Assembly (NCBI GenBank): GCA_944384305.1
Contig: CALWSW010000007.1
Span: 1-32,744, forward strand
From: an uncultured Christensenellaceae bacterium
GTDB lineage: Bacteria; Bacillota; Clostridia; Christensenellales; CALWSW01
DNA length: 32,744 nucleotides
Reading direction: 5' to 3'
Both the position numbers and the translations under genes were made by a program. Below, piece after piece: positions 14,739 to 23,243 of the stretch. A model generated the notes under the pieces. It ran no database searches, was not told the origin of the DNA, and saw only the letters and a program-made list of their open reading frames with translations. How positions within the stretch are numbered: position 1 is the stretch's first letter; each line of letters begins with the position of its first letter.

Positions 14739-15685
14739 CCCAAAAGGCCAAAATCAGCGTCAACGACTTCGCCGCCGCGCTCGGCATGCAGGTCGCCGTG
14801 CCGGGGCGGGGCTATTTCGAGGTGGAAGTGAGCGACGTGTACCGCCCCAGCCTGCCCTGCGCGGGGTATTTCAGCCACATCGTGCCCAGCCGGGTGCAGC
14901 TGTTCGGCAACGCCGAAATGTACTATTTGGCCGAGCTGGATTCGGCCCTGGAGCGCCAGCGCCTGGAGCGCTACTTCGCCCTGCCGCTGCCGGTGGTGTG
15001 CATCAGCGCCGCCCATCAGCCCACCGCCGTCATGCGCGAGCTGGCCGAGCGCGCCCACGTGCCGGTGCTGTGCTCCGAGCAGTCCTCCACCCGCCTCACC
15101 CACCTCGTCATGGGCTATCTCGACCTGCGGGTCTCGCCCTGCATCACCCGCCACGGCGGCCTGTTGGACATTTACGGCGTGGGGGTCATGCTGGTGGGTG
15201 AATCGGGCATCGGCAAGAGCGAAACAGGGCTCGAATTGGTCAAGCGCGGCCACCGGCTGGTGGCCGACGACGTCATCGAGATCCGCCGCATCGGCGACCG
15301 CGAGCTCAACGGCTGCGCGCCCGAGCTGGTGCGCTACCTCATGGAGGTGCGGGGCATCGGCATTATCGATGTGCGCTCGCTCTACGGCGTGGGCGCGGTG
15401 TTAAACGACAAGCGCATCGACCTTTCCATCGAACTGCAGGACTGGGACGACCAAAAAGAGTACGACCGCATCGGCATGTCCAACGACACCATCTCCATTC
15501 TGGGGGTGGACGTGCCGCGCATCGTGCTGCCCGTGCGCCCCGGGCGCAACCTGGCCATCATTGTAGAGGTGGCGGCCATGAACTTCCGGCTCAAGCGCAT
15601 GGGCATCGACGCCGCCGTGCAGTTCGACGAGCGCCTCAAAAAGAAGCTGGCCGAAACCGACCCCAACGCCGGCACGGCCTTTTGA
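14735..15685 (+). CDS. hprK: HPr kinase/phosphorylase
   Basis: The 316-residue product is a full HprK/P. It phosphorylates and dephosphorylates Ser46 of HPr, setting carbon catabolite repression in low-GC-type Gram-positives. Visible are the N-terminal domain (PGRGYFEVEVSDVYRPSL), the catalytic RHGGLLDIYG, the Walker A GESGIGKS (155-162), the family signature MEVRGIGIIDV, and IVEVAAMNFRLKRMG near the end. Length and motif spacing equal B. subtilis HprK. The ATG overlaps the uvrC stop (ATGA), so translation is coupled, as in many Clostridia where hprK follows uvrC. Its presence implies PTS/HPr-based regulation of sugar genes such as those at 7.7-11.8 kb. Confidence 0.96.
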   Translation: MTQKAKISVNDFAAALGMQVAVPGRGYFEVEVSDVYRPSLPCAGYFSHIVPSRVQLFGNAEMYYLAELDSALERQRLERYFALPLPVVCISAAHQPTAVMRELAERAHVPVLCSEQSSTRLTHLVMGYLDLRVSPCITRHGGLLDIYGVGVMLVGESGIGKSETGLELVKRGHRLVADDVIEIRRIGDRELNGCAPELVRYLMEVRGIGIIDVRSLYGVGAVLNDKRIDLSIELQDWDDQKEYDRIGMSNDTISILGVDVPRIVLPVRPGRNLAIIVEVAAMNFRLKRMGIDAAVQFDERLKKKLAETDPNAGTAF

Positions 15686-15716
15686 GGGCGGCGAATACCG
15701 AGTTTACAGACCGTTT

Positions 15717-15756
15717 ACAACGCAGGTGTGAAAGCGCCTGCGTTTCGTGTTATAAT
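15717..15756 (+). promoter_or_regulatory. Hairpin and promoter between hprK and the PBP gene
   Basis: AACGCAGG (15719-15726) pairs with CCTGCGTT (15737-15744), extendable inward to about 10 pairs, ending in TTTCGTGTT; it may terminate hprK weakly. It runs into an extended -10, TGT-TATAAT (15748-15756). No clear -35 is seen (GTGAAA at 15728). The leader to the PBP start is 150 bases. Confidence 0.55.
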
Positions 15757-15862
15757 ACGATAGGAGTCCTATATCGTGCCGGAAAACGGCGGCTGTATTG
15801 CCGGCGGTTCCCGCACAGAAGGGGCGGCCGCAAAAAAACCGCGGAGTCAAACAATAGGCGCC

Positions 15863-15883
15863 GGCCTGTTTTGCGGCACCTCC
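15863..15883. repeat. Dispersed short motif, diverged copy
   Basis: GGCCTGTTTTGCGGCACCTC resembles the hairpin motif at 1399, 21361 and 26473. It lies in the PBP leader, just before the ribosome binding site. Confidence 0.35.
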
Positions 15884-15906
15884 TTCACAAAACAGAAAGG
15901 AAAGCA

Positions 15907-18900
15907 ATGAAGCTCGATCCCAGAAAGCATTACGTGTTAAAGAGCTTTGGCCGCGCCTGGCGCAAAACCGGCGCGGCAGAACCCGGCCGCGAAGCGCAAA
16001 ATGCGCAAAAGGGCGGTTCCCCCCGCCTGCGCCACGCCGCGCCCACCCGGCAAGCGGCCGCGCCCGAAGCAGAGGACGCGCTGTTTGCGCCCCCGGCAAA
16101 CGAAGAGCAGAACGGCCCCTGGCAGGGGGTAGAAGCCCCCGCTTCCCAAACAGGCGAACCGGGCGCAGCAGCCGAAGCGCTGCCGCCGGCCCTGCCCAAA
16201 GAAGGCGCCGCGCCCGAGCAGGGCGAAGAAGCAGGCGAAGAGGAAGAGGCAAACGAGGGGGAAGCCCCCCAAAAAAGCAGCCTCCTTGCGGGCGTGCGGC
16301 AGCGCGCCGGCAGCTTTGCCGCATCCCTTGCGGCCTTTGCCAGGGGCCGCAAACAGGCCCGCGCCCCCAAGGCCGAAGCCCCCAAGCCCGAGATCAGCGA
16401 AGAGCACCTCTACAAGGGCACGGCGGCAGAAAGCATCTTCATGAAGCGCGAAAAGCCCCGCAGCTTTGTGCTGTCGGTGTTCTTTACCGTGCTCGCGCTG
16501 CTCGTCGTCACCATCGGCGCGGTGGGCTTTGCCGGCCTGGGCGCGGTGGTGGGCATCGCCCGCGCTTACATCGACACCAGCCCCGAGCTGAACATCGGCC
16601 TCATCGAGGACCAGGACCAAACCTCCATCATCTACGACGCCAACGGCGAGGTCATCACCACCTTTGCCGGCATGGAAAACCGCGAGTGGGCCTCCATCGA
16701 CGAGATCCCCGACATGCTCAAAAACGCCTTCGTCGCCATCGAAGACGTGCGGTTTTACAAGCACTCGGGGGTGGACGTCAAGCGCCTGTTCTCGGCGGTC
16801 ATCAACACCCTGCGCAACCAAAACACCCACGGCGGCAGCACCATTACGCAGCAGCTCATCAAAAACCGCGTGCTCAACAACGAGCAGAGCTACAAGCGCA
16901 AGATCCAGGAGGCCTTTTTGGCCCTGCAGCTCGAGGAGCAGTACAGCAAGGACGAAATTTTAGAAGCCTACCTCAACGCCATTCCGCTGGGCGGGCTCAA
17001 CTACGGGGTCAAGGCCGCCGCCAAGGACTACTTCGGCAAGGAGCTTTCCGAGCTGACCATCCGCGAGTGCGCCATGCTCGCCGGCATCACCCAGAACCCC
17101 TCGCGCTACAACCCGCGCTCCAACTACTACAACGAAAACCGCGACTTCGAGACCACCAACGACCGCACCGATACCGTGCTGGCCGCCATGTACAACGCCG
17201 GGTTCATCACCAAGGAGCAGTACGACGCCGCGCTGGTGGAAGAAGTCACCATTTTAGAGACCTCCACCACCAGCTCCATGTACGAAATGGCGGCCTTTGT
17301 GGAATACGCCGTGGACGACGTCATCACCTATATGCTCGAGGACCGCGGGCTGGAAAACACCTCCGCCAACCGCTCGGCCATGGAAAACGAGCTGCGCACC
17401 GGCGGCTACCACATTTACACCACCGTCATTCCAGACGTTCAAAACACCGTGCAGGACACCCTTTCCACCTGGGAAAACTACCCCAGCATCGCCGACCCCA
17501 CCTATTCGGTGAAGATCAGCAAAAACTCCGACGGCACGGTGGACGAAATCGTCCAGCCCCAGGCGGCGGCCGTGGTCATCGACCAAAGCACGGGCTACAT
17601 CGTGGCCATGGTGGGCAGCCGCGACGAACCCACCCGCAAAAAGCTCTTAAACCGCGCGGTGGACAGCGACATGCCCATCGGCTCCTCCATGAAGCCCATT
17701 GCGGTTTACGCCCCCGCCATCGAAAACGGCGCTTCGCCCGCCAGCATCCTCATGAACTTCGCGCAGGCCATCGAGGGCTATGGCGGCCGCGGCTACCCCA
17801 CCGGCGGGCTTTCCACCCAGGGCCCCACCACGCTGCGCGAAGGCGTGGTGCGCTCCATGAACGTCGTGGCGGCGCGCGTGCTGTTCGAAAAGGTCGGCAC
17901 CGAGGCCTCCAAGCAGTTCCTGGTCAGCATGGGCGTGTCCGACGACGCCATCTTCACCGACGGCCCCGGCCTGGCGCTGGGCACCTCCGGCGTCTCCATG
18001 CTCGAACTCACCACCGCTTACGCCACGCTCGCCAACGGCGGCGTGTACCAAGAGCCCATCTCCTTCACCACCGTCACCGACAGCGCCGGCAACGTCGTGC
18101 TGGACGCGCGCGAGCTGCGCGAGACCCACCGGGTGTTCAAAACCTCCACCGCCTGGCTCATGACCGACATCCTCACCAACGCCGTGCAGAGCGGCACGGG
18201 CTGGCGCGCCAAGATCAGCGGCATCACCGTGGCGGGCAAAACCGGCACCAATTCCGACTACCGCGGCGTCACCTTTGCCGGCTACACCGGCTACTACACC
18301 AGCGCGCTGTGGATCGGCCACGACGACTACGCCCACGCCCTGAAGAGCGGCAGCGAGGGCGGCAACTCCGCCGCGCCGCTGTGGCAGGCCTATATGGAAA
18401 AGATCCACGAAGGCCTGGAAGACAAAGAGATCATCGACGAAAACCCCGTGGACCTCGGCCTGGTGCGGGTAAAGACCTGTACCATAAGCGGCCTGCTCGC
18501 CACCGAAGCCTGCGGCGAAAACACCGTGACCGACTGGTGGATGGCCGGGTACGTGCCCGAGGAGGAGTGCGACCACCACGTGGCCGTCACGCTCTGCGCC
18601 GGGTCCGGCAAGCTCGCCACGCCCTACTGCCCAACAGAGAGCCGCACCGAAGGCGTGGTGCTCTTCATCCCCTCCAACAGCCAGCTCGCCACCATCAGCG
18701 CCGAGCTCATGGAAAAGTGGATGCCCGACGCCATTTTAGACGCCGGTTCGGCCGAGACGCTGCTTTCTGCCCAGCCGGGCAGCGCGCTCTATGAAGAGTA
18801 CTACTGCAGCGAGCACGGGCCTTCCGGCTACCCCGATACCGGCTACCCGGACGATACCGCCCCCGGCGGCGAAGAGGAGGGCGGCGGATTGCAGGCGGCG

Positions 18901-19113
18901 CTCGCCGCGCTGCAGCTTTCCGACACGCTCCTAACGGGCGACTACTCGCTCACGGCCGCCCAGTACAGCACCCTTTTGAACATGCAGAACAGCCTGCAAT
19001 CGGCCATCAACACCGGCATGAGCGACGAGGCCCTGCGCCTGCTCGCCAACAACCTCAACGCCCTGTGCGCCGATATTCTGGATTCCCAGACCGGCGCCGG
19101 GGCGGTGGGGTGA
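15907..19113 (+). CDS. Class A penicillin-binding protein (bifunctional transglycosylase/transpeptidase, PBP1a-like)
   Basis: The 1068-residue product builds peptidoglycan at the membrane. It has a long disordered cytoplasmic Ala/Glu/Pro segment (residues 1-178), one transmembrane helix (about 186-208), the GT51 transglycosylase with EDVRFYKHSGVD (from 279) and GGSTITQQL (from 309), and the transpeptidase with SSMK (S593-K596), SMN (S650-N652) and KTG (K778-G780). The C-terminal region holds CTISGLLATEACGENTVTDWW-like repeats with paired Cys and a Gly/Asp/Glu-rich tail. The ATG at 15907 is preceded by AGAAAGGAAAGC; the earlier in-frame ATG at 15682 lies before the promoter. The stop overlaps the next gene (GTGA). 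The long N-terminal extension is unusual. Confidence 0.95.
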   Translation: MKLDPRKHYVLKSFGRAWRKTGAAEPGREAQNAQKGGSPRLRHAAPTRQAAAPEAEDALFAPPANEEQNGPWQGVEAPASQTGEPGAAAEALPPALPKEGAAPEQGEEAGEEEEANEGEAPQKSSLLAGVRQRAGSFAASLAAFARGRKQARAPKAEAPKPEISEEHLYKGTAAESIFMKREKPRSFVLSVFFTVLALLVVTIGAVGFAGLGAVVGIARAYIDTSPELNIGLIEDQDQTSIIYDANGEVITTFAGMENREWASIDEIPDMLKNAFVAIEDVRFYKHSGVDVKRLFSAVINTLRNQNTHGGSTITQQLIKNRVLNNEQSYKRKIQEAFLALQLEEQYSKDEILEAYLNAIPLGGLNYGVKAAAKDYFGKELSELTIRECAMLAGITQNPSRYNPRSNYYNENRDFETTNDRTDTVLAAMYNAGFITKEQYDAALVEEVTILETSTTSSMYEMAAFVEYAVDDVITYMLEDRGLENTSANRSAMENELRTGGYHIYTTVIPDVQNTVQDTLSTWENYPSIADPTYSVKISKNSDGTVDEIVQPQAAAVVIDQSTGYIVAMVGSRDEPTRKKLLNRAVDSDMPIGSSMKPIAVYAPAIENGASPASILMNFAQAIEGYGGRGYPTGGLSTQGPTTLREGVVRSMNVVAARVLFEKVGTEASKQFLVSMGVSDDAIFTDGPGLALGTSGVSMLELTTAYATLANGGVYQEPISFTTVTDSAGNVVLDARELRETHRVFKTSTAWLMTDILTNAVQSGTGWRAKISGITVAGKTGTNSDYRGVTFAGYTGYYTSALWIGHDDYAHALKSGSEGGNSAAPLWQAYMEKIHEGLEDKEIIDENPVDLGLVRVKTCTISGLLATEACGENTVTDWWMAGYVPEEECDHHVAVTLCAGSGKLATPYCPTESRTEGVVLFIPSNSQLATISAELMEKWMPDAILDAGSAETLLSAQPGSALYEEYYCSEHGPSGYPDTGYPDDTAPGGEEEGGGLQAALAALQLSDTLLTGDYSLTAAQYSTLLNMQNSLQSAINTGMSDEALRLLANNLNALCADILDSQTGAGAVG

Positions 19114-19745
19114 GCGCCGCATGGCCGCCCGCGCTGCTCGCGGCTTATGAGCAGGCGCGGCGGCAGCTCGCCGGGCAGGCAAAAGACCTGCCGCTGGGCG
19201 AACGGCTGCGCCCGGTGTTCGGCGAAGGGCCGGCCCCGGCCGGCGTGCTGCTGGTGGGCGAAGCGCCCGGCAGGGAAGAGACCGAGGCCGGCCGCCCCTT
19301 TGTGGGCCGGGCCGGGCAGGTGCTCAACGCGCTGCTCGCCGAGGCCGGCATCCCCCGCGCGGCGCTCTTCGTTACCAACGCCGTCAAATACCGGCCCTAC
19401 CGCCTTTCCCCCAAAGGCACAAAGTCCAACCGCCCCCCCACGCGCAAAGAACTGGCCGCAGGGCGCGAGCTGCTGCTTTACGAGATGGAGGCCGCCGCCC
19501 CCCGCATCGTGGTCACGCTGGGCAATTCCCCCCTGTGGGCGCTCACCGGCCAGGCGGAAGTGGGCGCGCTGCACGGCCGGCCGCTTGCCGCTTTGGGGCG
19601 CACGGTATTCCCCCTGTACCACCCGGCGAGCGTGCTGTACCGCCCGGCCTTGAAGGACGCATTGCAAACCGACGCCCGCGCGCTGGGCGAACTGATCAAA
19701 AGCCAAAGGACCGCCGGCGGGGCAAAGGCCCCGGCCGCGGAATGA
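19110..19745 (+). CDS. Family-4-type uracil-DNA glycosylase homologue without Fe-S cysteines
   Basis: The 211-residue product has the family-4 UDG pattern: FGEGPAPAGVLLVGEAPGREE (motif 1 GEAPG at 50-54), AGRPFVGRAGQVLNALLAEAGI, VTNAVKYRP, IVVTLGNSPLWAL, and LYHPASVLY with H171. These enzymes remove uracil from DNA. Canonical members hold a 4Fe-4S cluster by four Cys; here the whole protein has no cysteine, the VKCRPP Cys is Tyr94, and the N-terminal CxxC is absent. The start is the GTG at 19110, overlapping the PBP stop (GTGA); a later ATG at 19121 is out of frame. It is probably translated with the PBP and the SH3 protein. A canonical paralogue lies at 25543. Confidence 0.8.
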   Translation: MSAAWPPALLAAYEQARRQLAGQAKDLPLGERLRPVFGEGPAPAGVLLVGEAPGREETEAGRPFVGRAGQVLNALLAEAGIPRAALFVTNAVKYRPYRLSPKGTKSNRPPTRKELAAGRELLLYEMEAAAPRIVVTLGNSPLWALTGQAEVGALHGRPLAALGRTVFPLYHPASVLYRPALKDALQTDARALGELIKSQRTAGGAKAPAAE

Positions 19746-19755
19746 AGGAGGACCC

Positions 19756-20955
19756 ATGGAAAGGAACCAAGCAGAAAAAGGCGTGACCCGCCGGGACTTT
19801 TTAAAGGGCCTGGGCGCGGCCATCGCCCTGGCGGCGGCGGGCAGCCTGCTGCCGGCCGGGGTGCTGGCCCAAACCGGCCGCACCGGCCAGGTGCTGGGCA
19901 GCCAGGTCAACCTGCGCTCGCTGCCGGACGTGGCCTCTACCTCGCTGCAAAAGCTCGATCTGGGCGACGAGGTCACCATTTTAGACGAGGCCGGCGGCTG
20001 GTACAAGGTGCGCACCCAAAGCGGCGCCACCGGCTACGTCATGAGCGACCTCATCTTCGTGCGCTCCCTTACCGACCGCATCGCCTATTCGGATGTGGAC
20101 GGCATCAACCTGCGCAGCGCGCCCAGCCAGAGCGCCTCGGTGGTCACCACCATCCGCGCGGGGCGGGCGGTGCGCATCAAGCAGATGGTGGGCGAGTGGT
20201 ACTTCGTTTCCTACGACGGCAAGACCGGCTACGTCCGGCGCGATATGGTCACCCTCACCAACATGTCCGGCGTGGGCGGCAGCGCCACGCTCTTAAAGTT
20301 CGGCATGGAAGGTTCCGAGGTCAAAAAGTGCCAGCAGGAGCTTTCCAGAAGAAACTTCCTGGCCAGCTCCAACGTCACCGGCTACTACGGCGCCAAGACC
20401 CGCGACGCCGTGCAGGAGTTCCAGGAGGCCGCCGGCCTCTCTTCTACCGACGGCGTGGCCGGCCCCGAAACTTTGGAAGCCCTGTACGACACCAGCAACG
20501 GCATCAAAAAGAAGGTCGCCACCAGCGCCGAATCCATCCGCGAGCGGGGCGTCATCCTCTTTGACTGGACCCAGGGCGGCAACGGCCTGCTCGCCCGGCC
20601 GGGCGGCATCGCCACCGTGACCGACGTAAAAACCGGCAAGGCCTACAAGATCCGCCGCTCGGGCGGCAACAAGCACTTCGATGTGCACCCCCTCACCGCC
20701 GACGACACCGCCATCATGAAGAGCATTTACGGCTCGTGGTCTTGGGCGCGGCGGGCCATCTGGCTGACCATCGGCAACAAGACCTACGCCGCCAGCCAGA
20801 ACGGCATGCCCCACTCGCCCGACCCCTCGAGTTCCGACAACTTCGCCGGGCACTTCTGCATCCACCTCAAAAACTCCCGCTGCCACGGCAGCGGCAAGAT
20901 CGACCCCGACCACCAGCGGTGTGTGCAGTACGCTTACGAGCAGGGGAACCGATAA
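19756..20955 (+). CDS. Exported SH3/peptidoglycan-binding protein with a His-rich C-terminal domain
   Basis: The 399-residue product starts with a twin-arginine-like signal (TRRDFLKGLG at 11-20, hydrophobic to about 38, ending VLAQ). Two SH3b domains follow (about 45-102, VNLRSLPDVAS...GWYKV; about 112-168, INLRSAPSQSAS...WYFVSY), then a PG_binding_1 domain (about 180-243, GSEVKKCQQELSRRNF). The last 135 residues contain HFDVH (307-311), SWSWARRAIWL, AASQNGMPHSPD, GHFCIH (365-370), H377 and DPDHQ. I recall this His-rich module in other clostridial SH3 proteins, function unassigned; metal-dependent cell-wall hydrolysis is a guess. AAGGAGG precedes the ATG. It sits 10 bases after the UDG gene. 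Confidence 0.85.
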   Translation: MERNQAEKGVTRRDFLKGLGAAIALAAAGSLLPAGVLAQTGRTGQVLGSQVNLRSLPDVASTSLQKLDLGDEVTILDEAGGWYKVRTQSGATGYVMSDLIFVRSLTDRIAYSDVDGINLRSAPSQSASVVTTIRAGRAVRIKQMVGEWYFVSYDGKTGYVRRDMVTLTNMSGVGGSATLLKFGMEGSEVKKCQQELSRRNFLASSNVTGYYGAKTRDAVQEFQEAAGLSSTDGVAGPETLEALYDTSNGIKKKVATSAESIRERGVILFDWTQGGNGLLARPGGIATVTDVKTGKAYKIRRSGGNKHFDVHPLTADDTAIMKSIYGSWSWARRAIWLTIGNKTYAASQNGMPHSPDPSSSDNFAGHFCIHLKNSRCHGSGKIDPDHQRCVQYAYEQGNR

Positions 20956-20963
20956 AGCGTTTT

Positions 20964-20998
20964 CGCGGGGGATGCCGCGGGCATCCCCCGCGAGTTTC
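20964..20998 (+). terminator. Terminator of the PBP-UDG-SH3 gene set
   Basis: Perfect 13-base-pair stem (20964-20976 with 20980-20992) with a GCG loop, then AGTTTCTC. The T-run is imperfect, but the stem is very strong. Confidence 0.7.
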
Positions 20999-21175
20999 TC
21001 GCCGCCGGACTGGTCGCGCCAAGCGCTCCCGGCCGTCCGGCGGCGCAGAGAAAGATCCTGCGGATCTCATCCGTTTGGGCGCAAAGCGCCCAAGCCGGAT
21101 CAAGTTTTGGGCGGAGAGACGGCCCCAAAGTGCGCGCAGGGCAACAGCATCCTAAACCAGAAAGGAACCACATCC

Positions 21176-21271
21176 ATGAAGAGCAAAACGGCGGTGCGGG
21201 TCGTCTGCATCGTGCTGGCGGCGGCCTTTGCCGTGGCCATCCTCGCGGGCGTCCTCACGGCGCTAAGGTAA
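21176..21271 (+). CDS. Small single-pass membrane protein (31 residues)
   Basis: An ATG at 21176 follows AGAAAGGAACC at good spacing. It encodes a 31-residue peptide: a basic start (MKSKTAVR), one transmembrane helix (VVCIVLAAAFAVAILAGVL) and a short TALR tail. A strong terminator follows 20 bases downstream, giving a compact stand-alone gene. Such small proteins often modulate membrane complexes, but nothing shows a partner. The leader (20999-21175) holds GC-rich inverted repeats, including GGGCGC/GCGCCC near 21078-21091. No clear promoter is seen, so read-through from the SH3 gene is possible. Too small for most gene finders. Confidence 0.6.
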   Translation: MKSKTAVRVVCIVLAAAFAVAILAGVLTALR

Positions 21272-21290
21272 CAAATAACAGCAGCAACGC

Positions 21291-21334
21291 AAAAAAGAGC
21301 CGGCGGGCAAACGGTATTGCCCCCGGCTCTTTTT
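21291..21334. terminator. Bidirectional terminator between the small membrane protein and yebC
   Basis: AAAAAGAGCCGG (21292-21303) pairs with CCGGCTCTTTTT (21323-21334), with an inner GGGCAA/TTGCCC stem. A-rich and T-rich ends serve both strands. Confidence 0.88.
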
Positions 21335-21360
21335 GTACAACGAAAACTCGCGAAAGTGGC

Positions 21361-21384
21361 TGCCGCCTATTTCGCAGCAGCTCC
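21361..21384. repeat. Dispersed short hairpin motif, copy 2
   Basis: TGCCGCCTATTTCGC at 21361 plus GCAGCTCC; together with AAACTCGCGAAA upstream it can form GCGAAA/TTTCGC. The same arrangement, AAACTCGC then GCCTATTTCGC, recurs at 26458-26494. Confidence 0.5.
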
Positions 21385-21397
21385 TTTATGGTAAATG

Positions 21398-22144
21398 TCA
21401 GTCCTCTTCTTCCTCTTCCGGCATGTCGGCGTTGTGGTACACGTTCTGAACGTCGTCGTTGTCTTCCAGGTTGTCGATCAACCGGTTCACCTTGGCAATG
21501 CTCTCTTCGTCGGTCACCGCCACGGTGTTTTGCGGCACCATGTCGATCTCGGCCGAAACAAAGCTGTAGCCCGCCGTTTCCAGCGCCTCGCGCACGGCCG
21601 AAAAATCCTCCGGCGCGGTGTACACCTCAAAAACGTCCTCCTGGGGCACAAAGTCCTCGGCGCCGGCGTCCAGCGCGGTCATCATCAGCTCGTCCTCGTC
21701 GGTCTCCAAACCGCGCTCTATCACAATGACGCCCTTTTTGTCGAACATCCAGGAAACGCAGCCCGAGTTGCCCATGCCGTTGCCGAACTTGTCGAACAAA
21801 TGGCGCACATCCGAGGCGGTGCGGTTGCGGTTGTCGGTCAGCGTGTCCACAATAAAGGCCACGCCGCAGGGGCCGTACCCTTCGTAGGTGATGGACTCGT
21901 AGTTGTCGGCATCGGCCGAGCCCGCGGCCTTCTTAATGGAGCGCATGATGTTGTCGTTGGGCATGTTGGCCGCCTTGGCCTTGGCGATCACATCGCGCAG
22001 CTTGGAGTTGTTGTTGGGGTCGGGCCCGCCCTGCTTCACCGCCACGATCAGCTCGCGGCCGATCTTGGTAAACACCTTGCCGCGGGCGGCGTCGGTCTTG
22101 GCTTTTTTCGCTTTTGTGGTTGCCCATTTGGAATGGCCGCTCAT
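21398..22144 (-). CDS. yebC: YebC/PmpR family protein
   Basis: The 248-residue product is a full YebC. It begins [23 protein letters not shown]-like, with [15 protein letters not shown], the [21 protein letters not shown] helix, the hallmark [32 protein letters not shown], and an acidic end. Family members were described as transcription regulators and are now also linked to translation at proline stretches; either role may apply. The ATG at 22144 follows a CGGAGGTA site and is served by the promoter at 22201-22229. The gene stands alone between two terminator/promoter boundaries, divergent from the MerR operon. Confidence 0.95.
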   Translation of the reverse strand: MSGHSKWATTKAKKAKTDAARGKVFTKIGRELIVAVKQGGPDPNNNSKLRDVIAKAKAANMPNDNIMRSIKKAAGSADADNYESITYEGYGPCGVAFIVDTLTDNRNRTASDVRHLFDKFGNGMGNSGCVSWMFDKKGVIVIERGLETDEDELMMTALDAGAEDFVPQEDVFEVYTAPEDFSAVREALETAGYSFVSAEIDMVPQNTVAVTDEESIAKVNRLIDNLEDNDDVQNVYHNADMPEEEEED

Positions 22145-22200
22145 TTAAAATACCTCCGAAAAAACAGAATCGCGGGGAACCGCGCAATTTACCAATTAAA

Positions 22201-22229
22201 ATAATAACACAGCGCCCGCCCGCTTGCAA
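22201..22229 (-). promoter_or_regulatory. yebC promoter
   Basis: On the minus strand TTGCAA (22224-22229), a 17-base spacer, TATTAT (22201-22206), 57 bases before the start codon. Confidence 0.65.
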
Positions 22230-22301
22230 GGCCCAAAGCGCCCCGCCCGCAGCGCTCAAAGGCCCCTGCCGGCCCGCCGCATGAGGCCCGTAAAAAAACT
22301 C

Positions 22302-22332
22302 TTGCTTATCACGCTGCGTCATGAAGTATACT
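22302..22332 (+). promoter_or_regulatory. MerR-type promoter with 19-bp spacer and operator dyad
   Basis: TTGCTT (22302-22307) and TATACT (22327-22332) are 19 bases apart, the over-long spacer typical of promoters that MerR activators untwist. The spacer holds the dyad ACGC-T-GCGT (22311-22319), flanked by T and A that extend it imperfectly. The regulator gene lies immediately downstream, so autoregulation of the whole operon is expected. Confidence 0.78.
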
Positions 22333-22391
22333 GAACCTGCGGCAAGGGCGCAGCGCCCCTGCCGGAAAAACCCGTTTGGAGGAACCATGCC

Positions 22392-23243
22392 ATGCCCAAC
22401 AACCGCGCCATTCCCCAGGGCTACTTGACCGTGGGCGAGGCCGCCAAAAAGATGGGGGTCAGCGTGCGCACCCTGCAGCATTACGACAAAACCGGCCTGC
22501 TCGCCCCCTCGGCCTACAGCGAGGGCGGGCGCAGGCTCTATTCCGGCAAAGACCTCGTCACCTTGCACCAGATCCTCGCCTTAAAGCGCCTGGGCTTTTC
22601 GCTTACCGACATCAAGACCCGCCTCATCCCCCTCAACACCCCGCAGGAGGTCGCCCGCGCGCTCTCCCACCAGGCCGCCGCCCTGCAGCAGCAGATCGAA
22701 AGCCTTTCGGAATCCCTGCGCGAGCTGGAAGCCCTGCGGCAGGAGGTGCTGCAAATGCAGAGCGTCGATTTTCAAAAATACGCCGACATCATCGTCAATC
22801 TGCAAATGAAGAACGATTACTACTGGCTCATCAAGCACTTCGACGACGATACCCTCGCCCACATCCGCACCCGCTTCACCAAAGAGAGCGGCGCCGACTT
22901 TTTGCAGCGCTTTTTGGCGCTGCAGCAAGAGGCCGTGCGCCTGTACCAGGCCAACGTGCCCCCAAAAAGCGCGCAGGGCCTGGCCTTTGCCAAGGTCTAC
23001 TGGGGCCTGGTGCAGGAGTTTACCGGGGGCGATATGAGCCTGCTGCCCAAACTGGTGGCGCTGGGCACGGGCGAAGCCGCCGTCCCCGAGTGGCAGGCCG
23101 CCCAGGCGCAGGCCAACGCCTTTGTGGGCCCGGCGCTGGAGGGGTATTTTGCAAAGCAGGGCATCGACCCCTTTCAGGCAGCCGGCGCGCAGCCGCCCGC
23201 TGCGCCCGCGCAAAAAGAACAAAAGAAGGGAAAAGAAGCATGA
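22392..23243 (+). CDS. MerR-family regulator with TipAS ligand-binding domain
   Basis: The 283-residue product has a MerR winged helix-turn-helix (residues about 10-78: LTVGEAAKKMGVSVRTLQHYDKTGL, GRRLYSGKDLVTLHQILALKRLGFSL), a dimerising coiled coil (about 90-128), and a C-terminal TipAS-like domain (about 145-262: FLQRFLALQQEAVRLYQANV, GLAFAKVYWGLVQEFTGGD, FVGPALEGYFAKQGI). In TipA and Mta this domain binds drugs and turns on resistance genes. The tail is Ala/Pro/Lys-rich. The ATG at 22392 follows GGAGGAACC. Its stop overlaps the ABC ATPase start (ATGA), so the likely role is ligand-induced activation of the exporter. The inducer is unknown. Confidence 0.9.
   Translation: MPNNRAIPQGYLTVGEAAKKMGVSVRTLQHYDKTGLLAPSAYSEGGRRLYSGKDLVTLHQILALKRLGFSLTDIKTRLIPLNTPQEVARALSHQAAALQQQIESLSESLRELEALRQEVLQMQSVDFQKYADIIVNLQMKNDYYWLIKHFDDDTLAHIRTRFTKESGADFLQRFLALQQEAVRLYQANVPPKSAQGLAFAKVYWGLVQEFTGGDMSLLPKLVALGTGEAAVPEWQAAQAQANAFVGPALEGYFAKQGIDPFQAAGAQPPAAPAQKEQKKGKEA

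Noticed and set aside
16686-18794. Open frame of 702 codons inside the PBP gene
   Set aside because: Arg/His-rich translation of another frame of a gene with complete PBP motifs.
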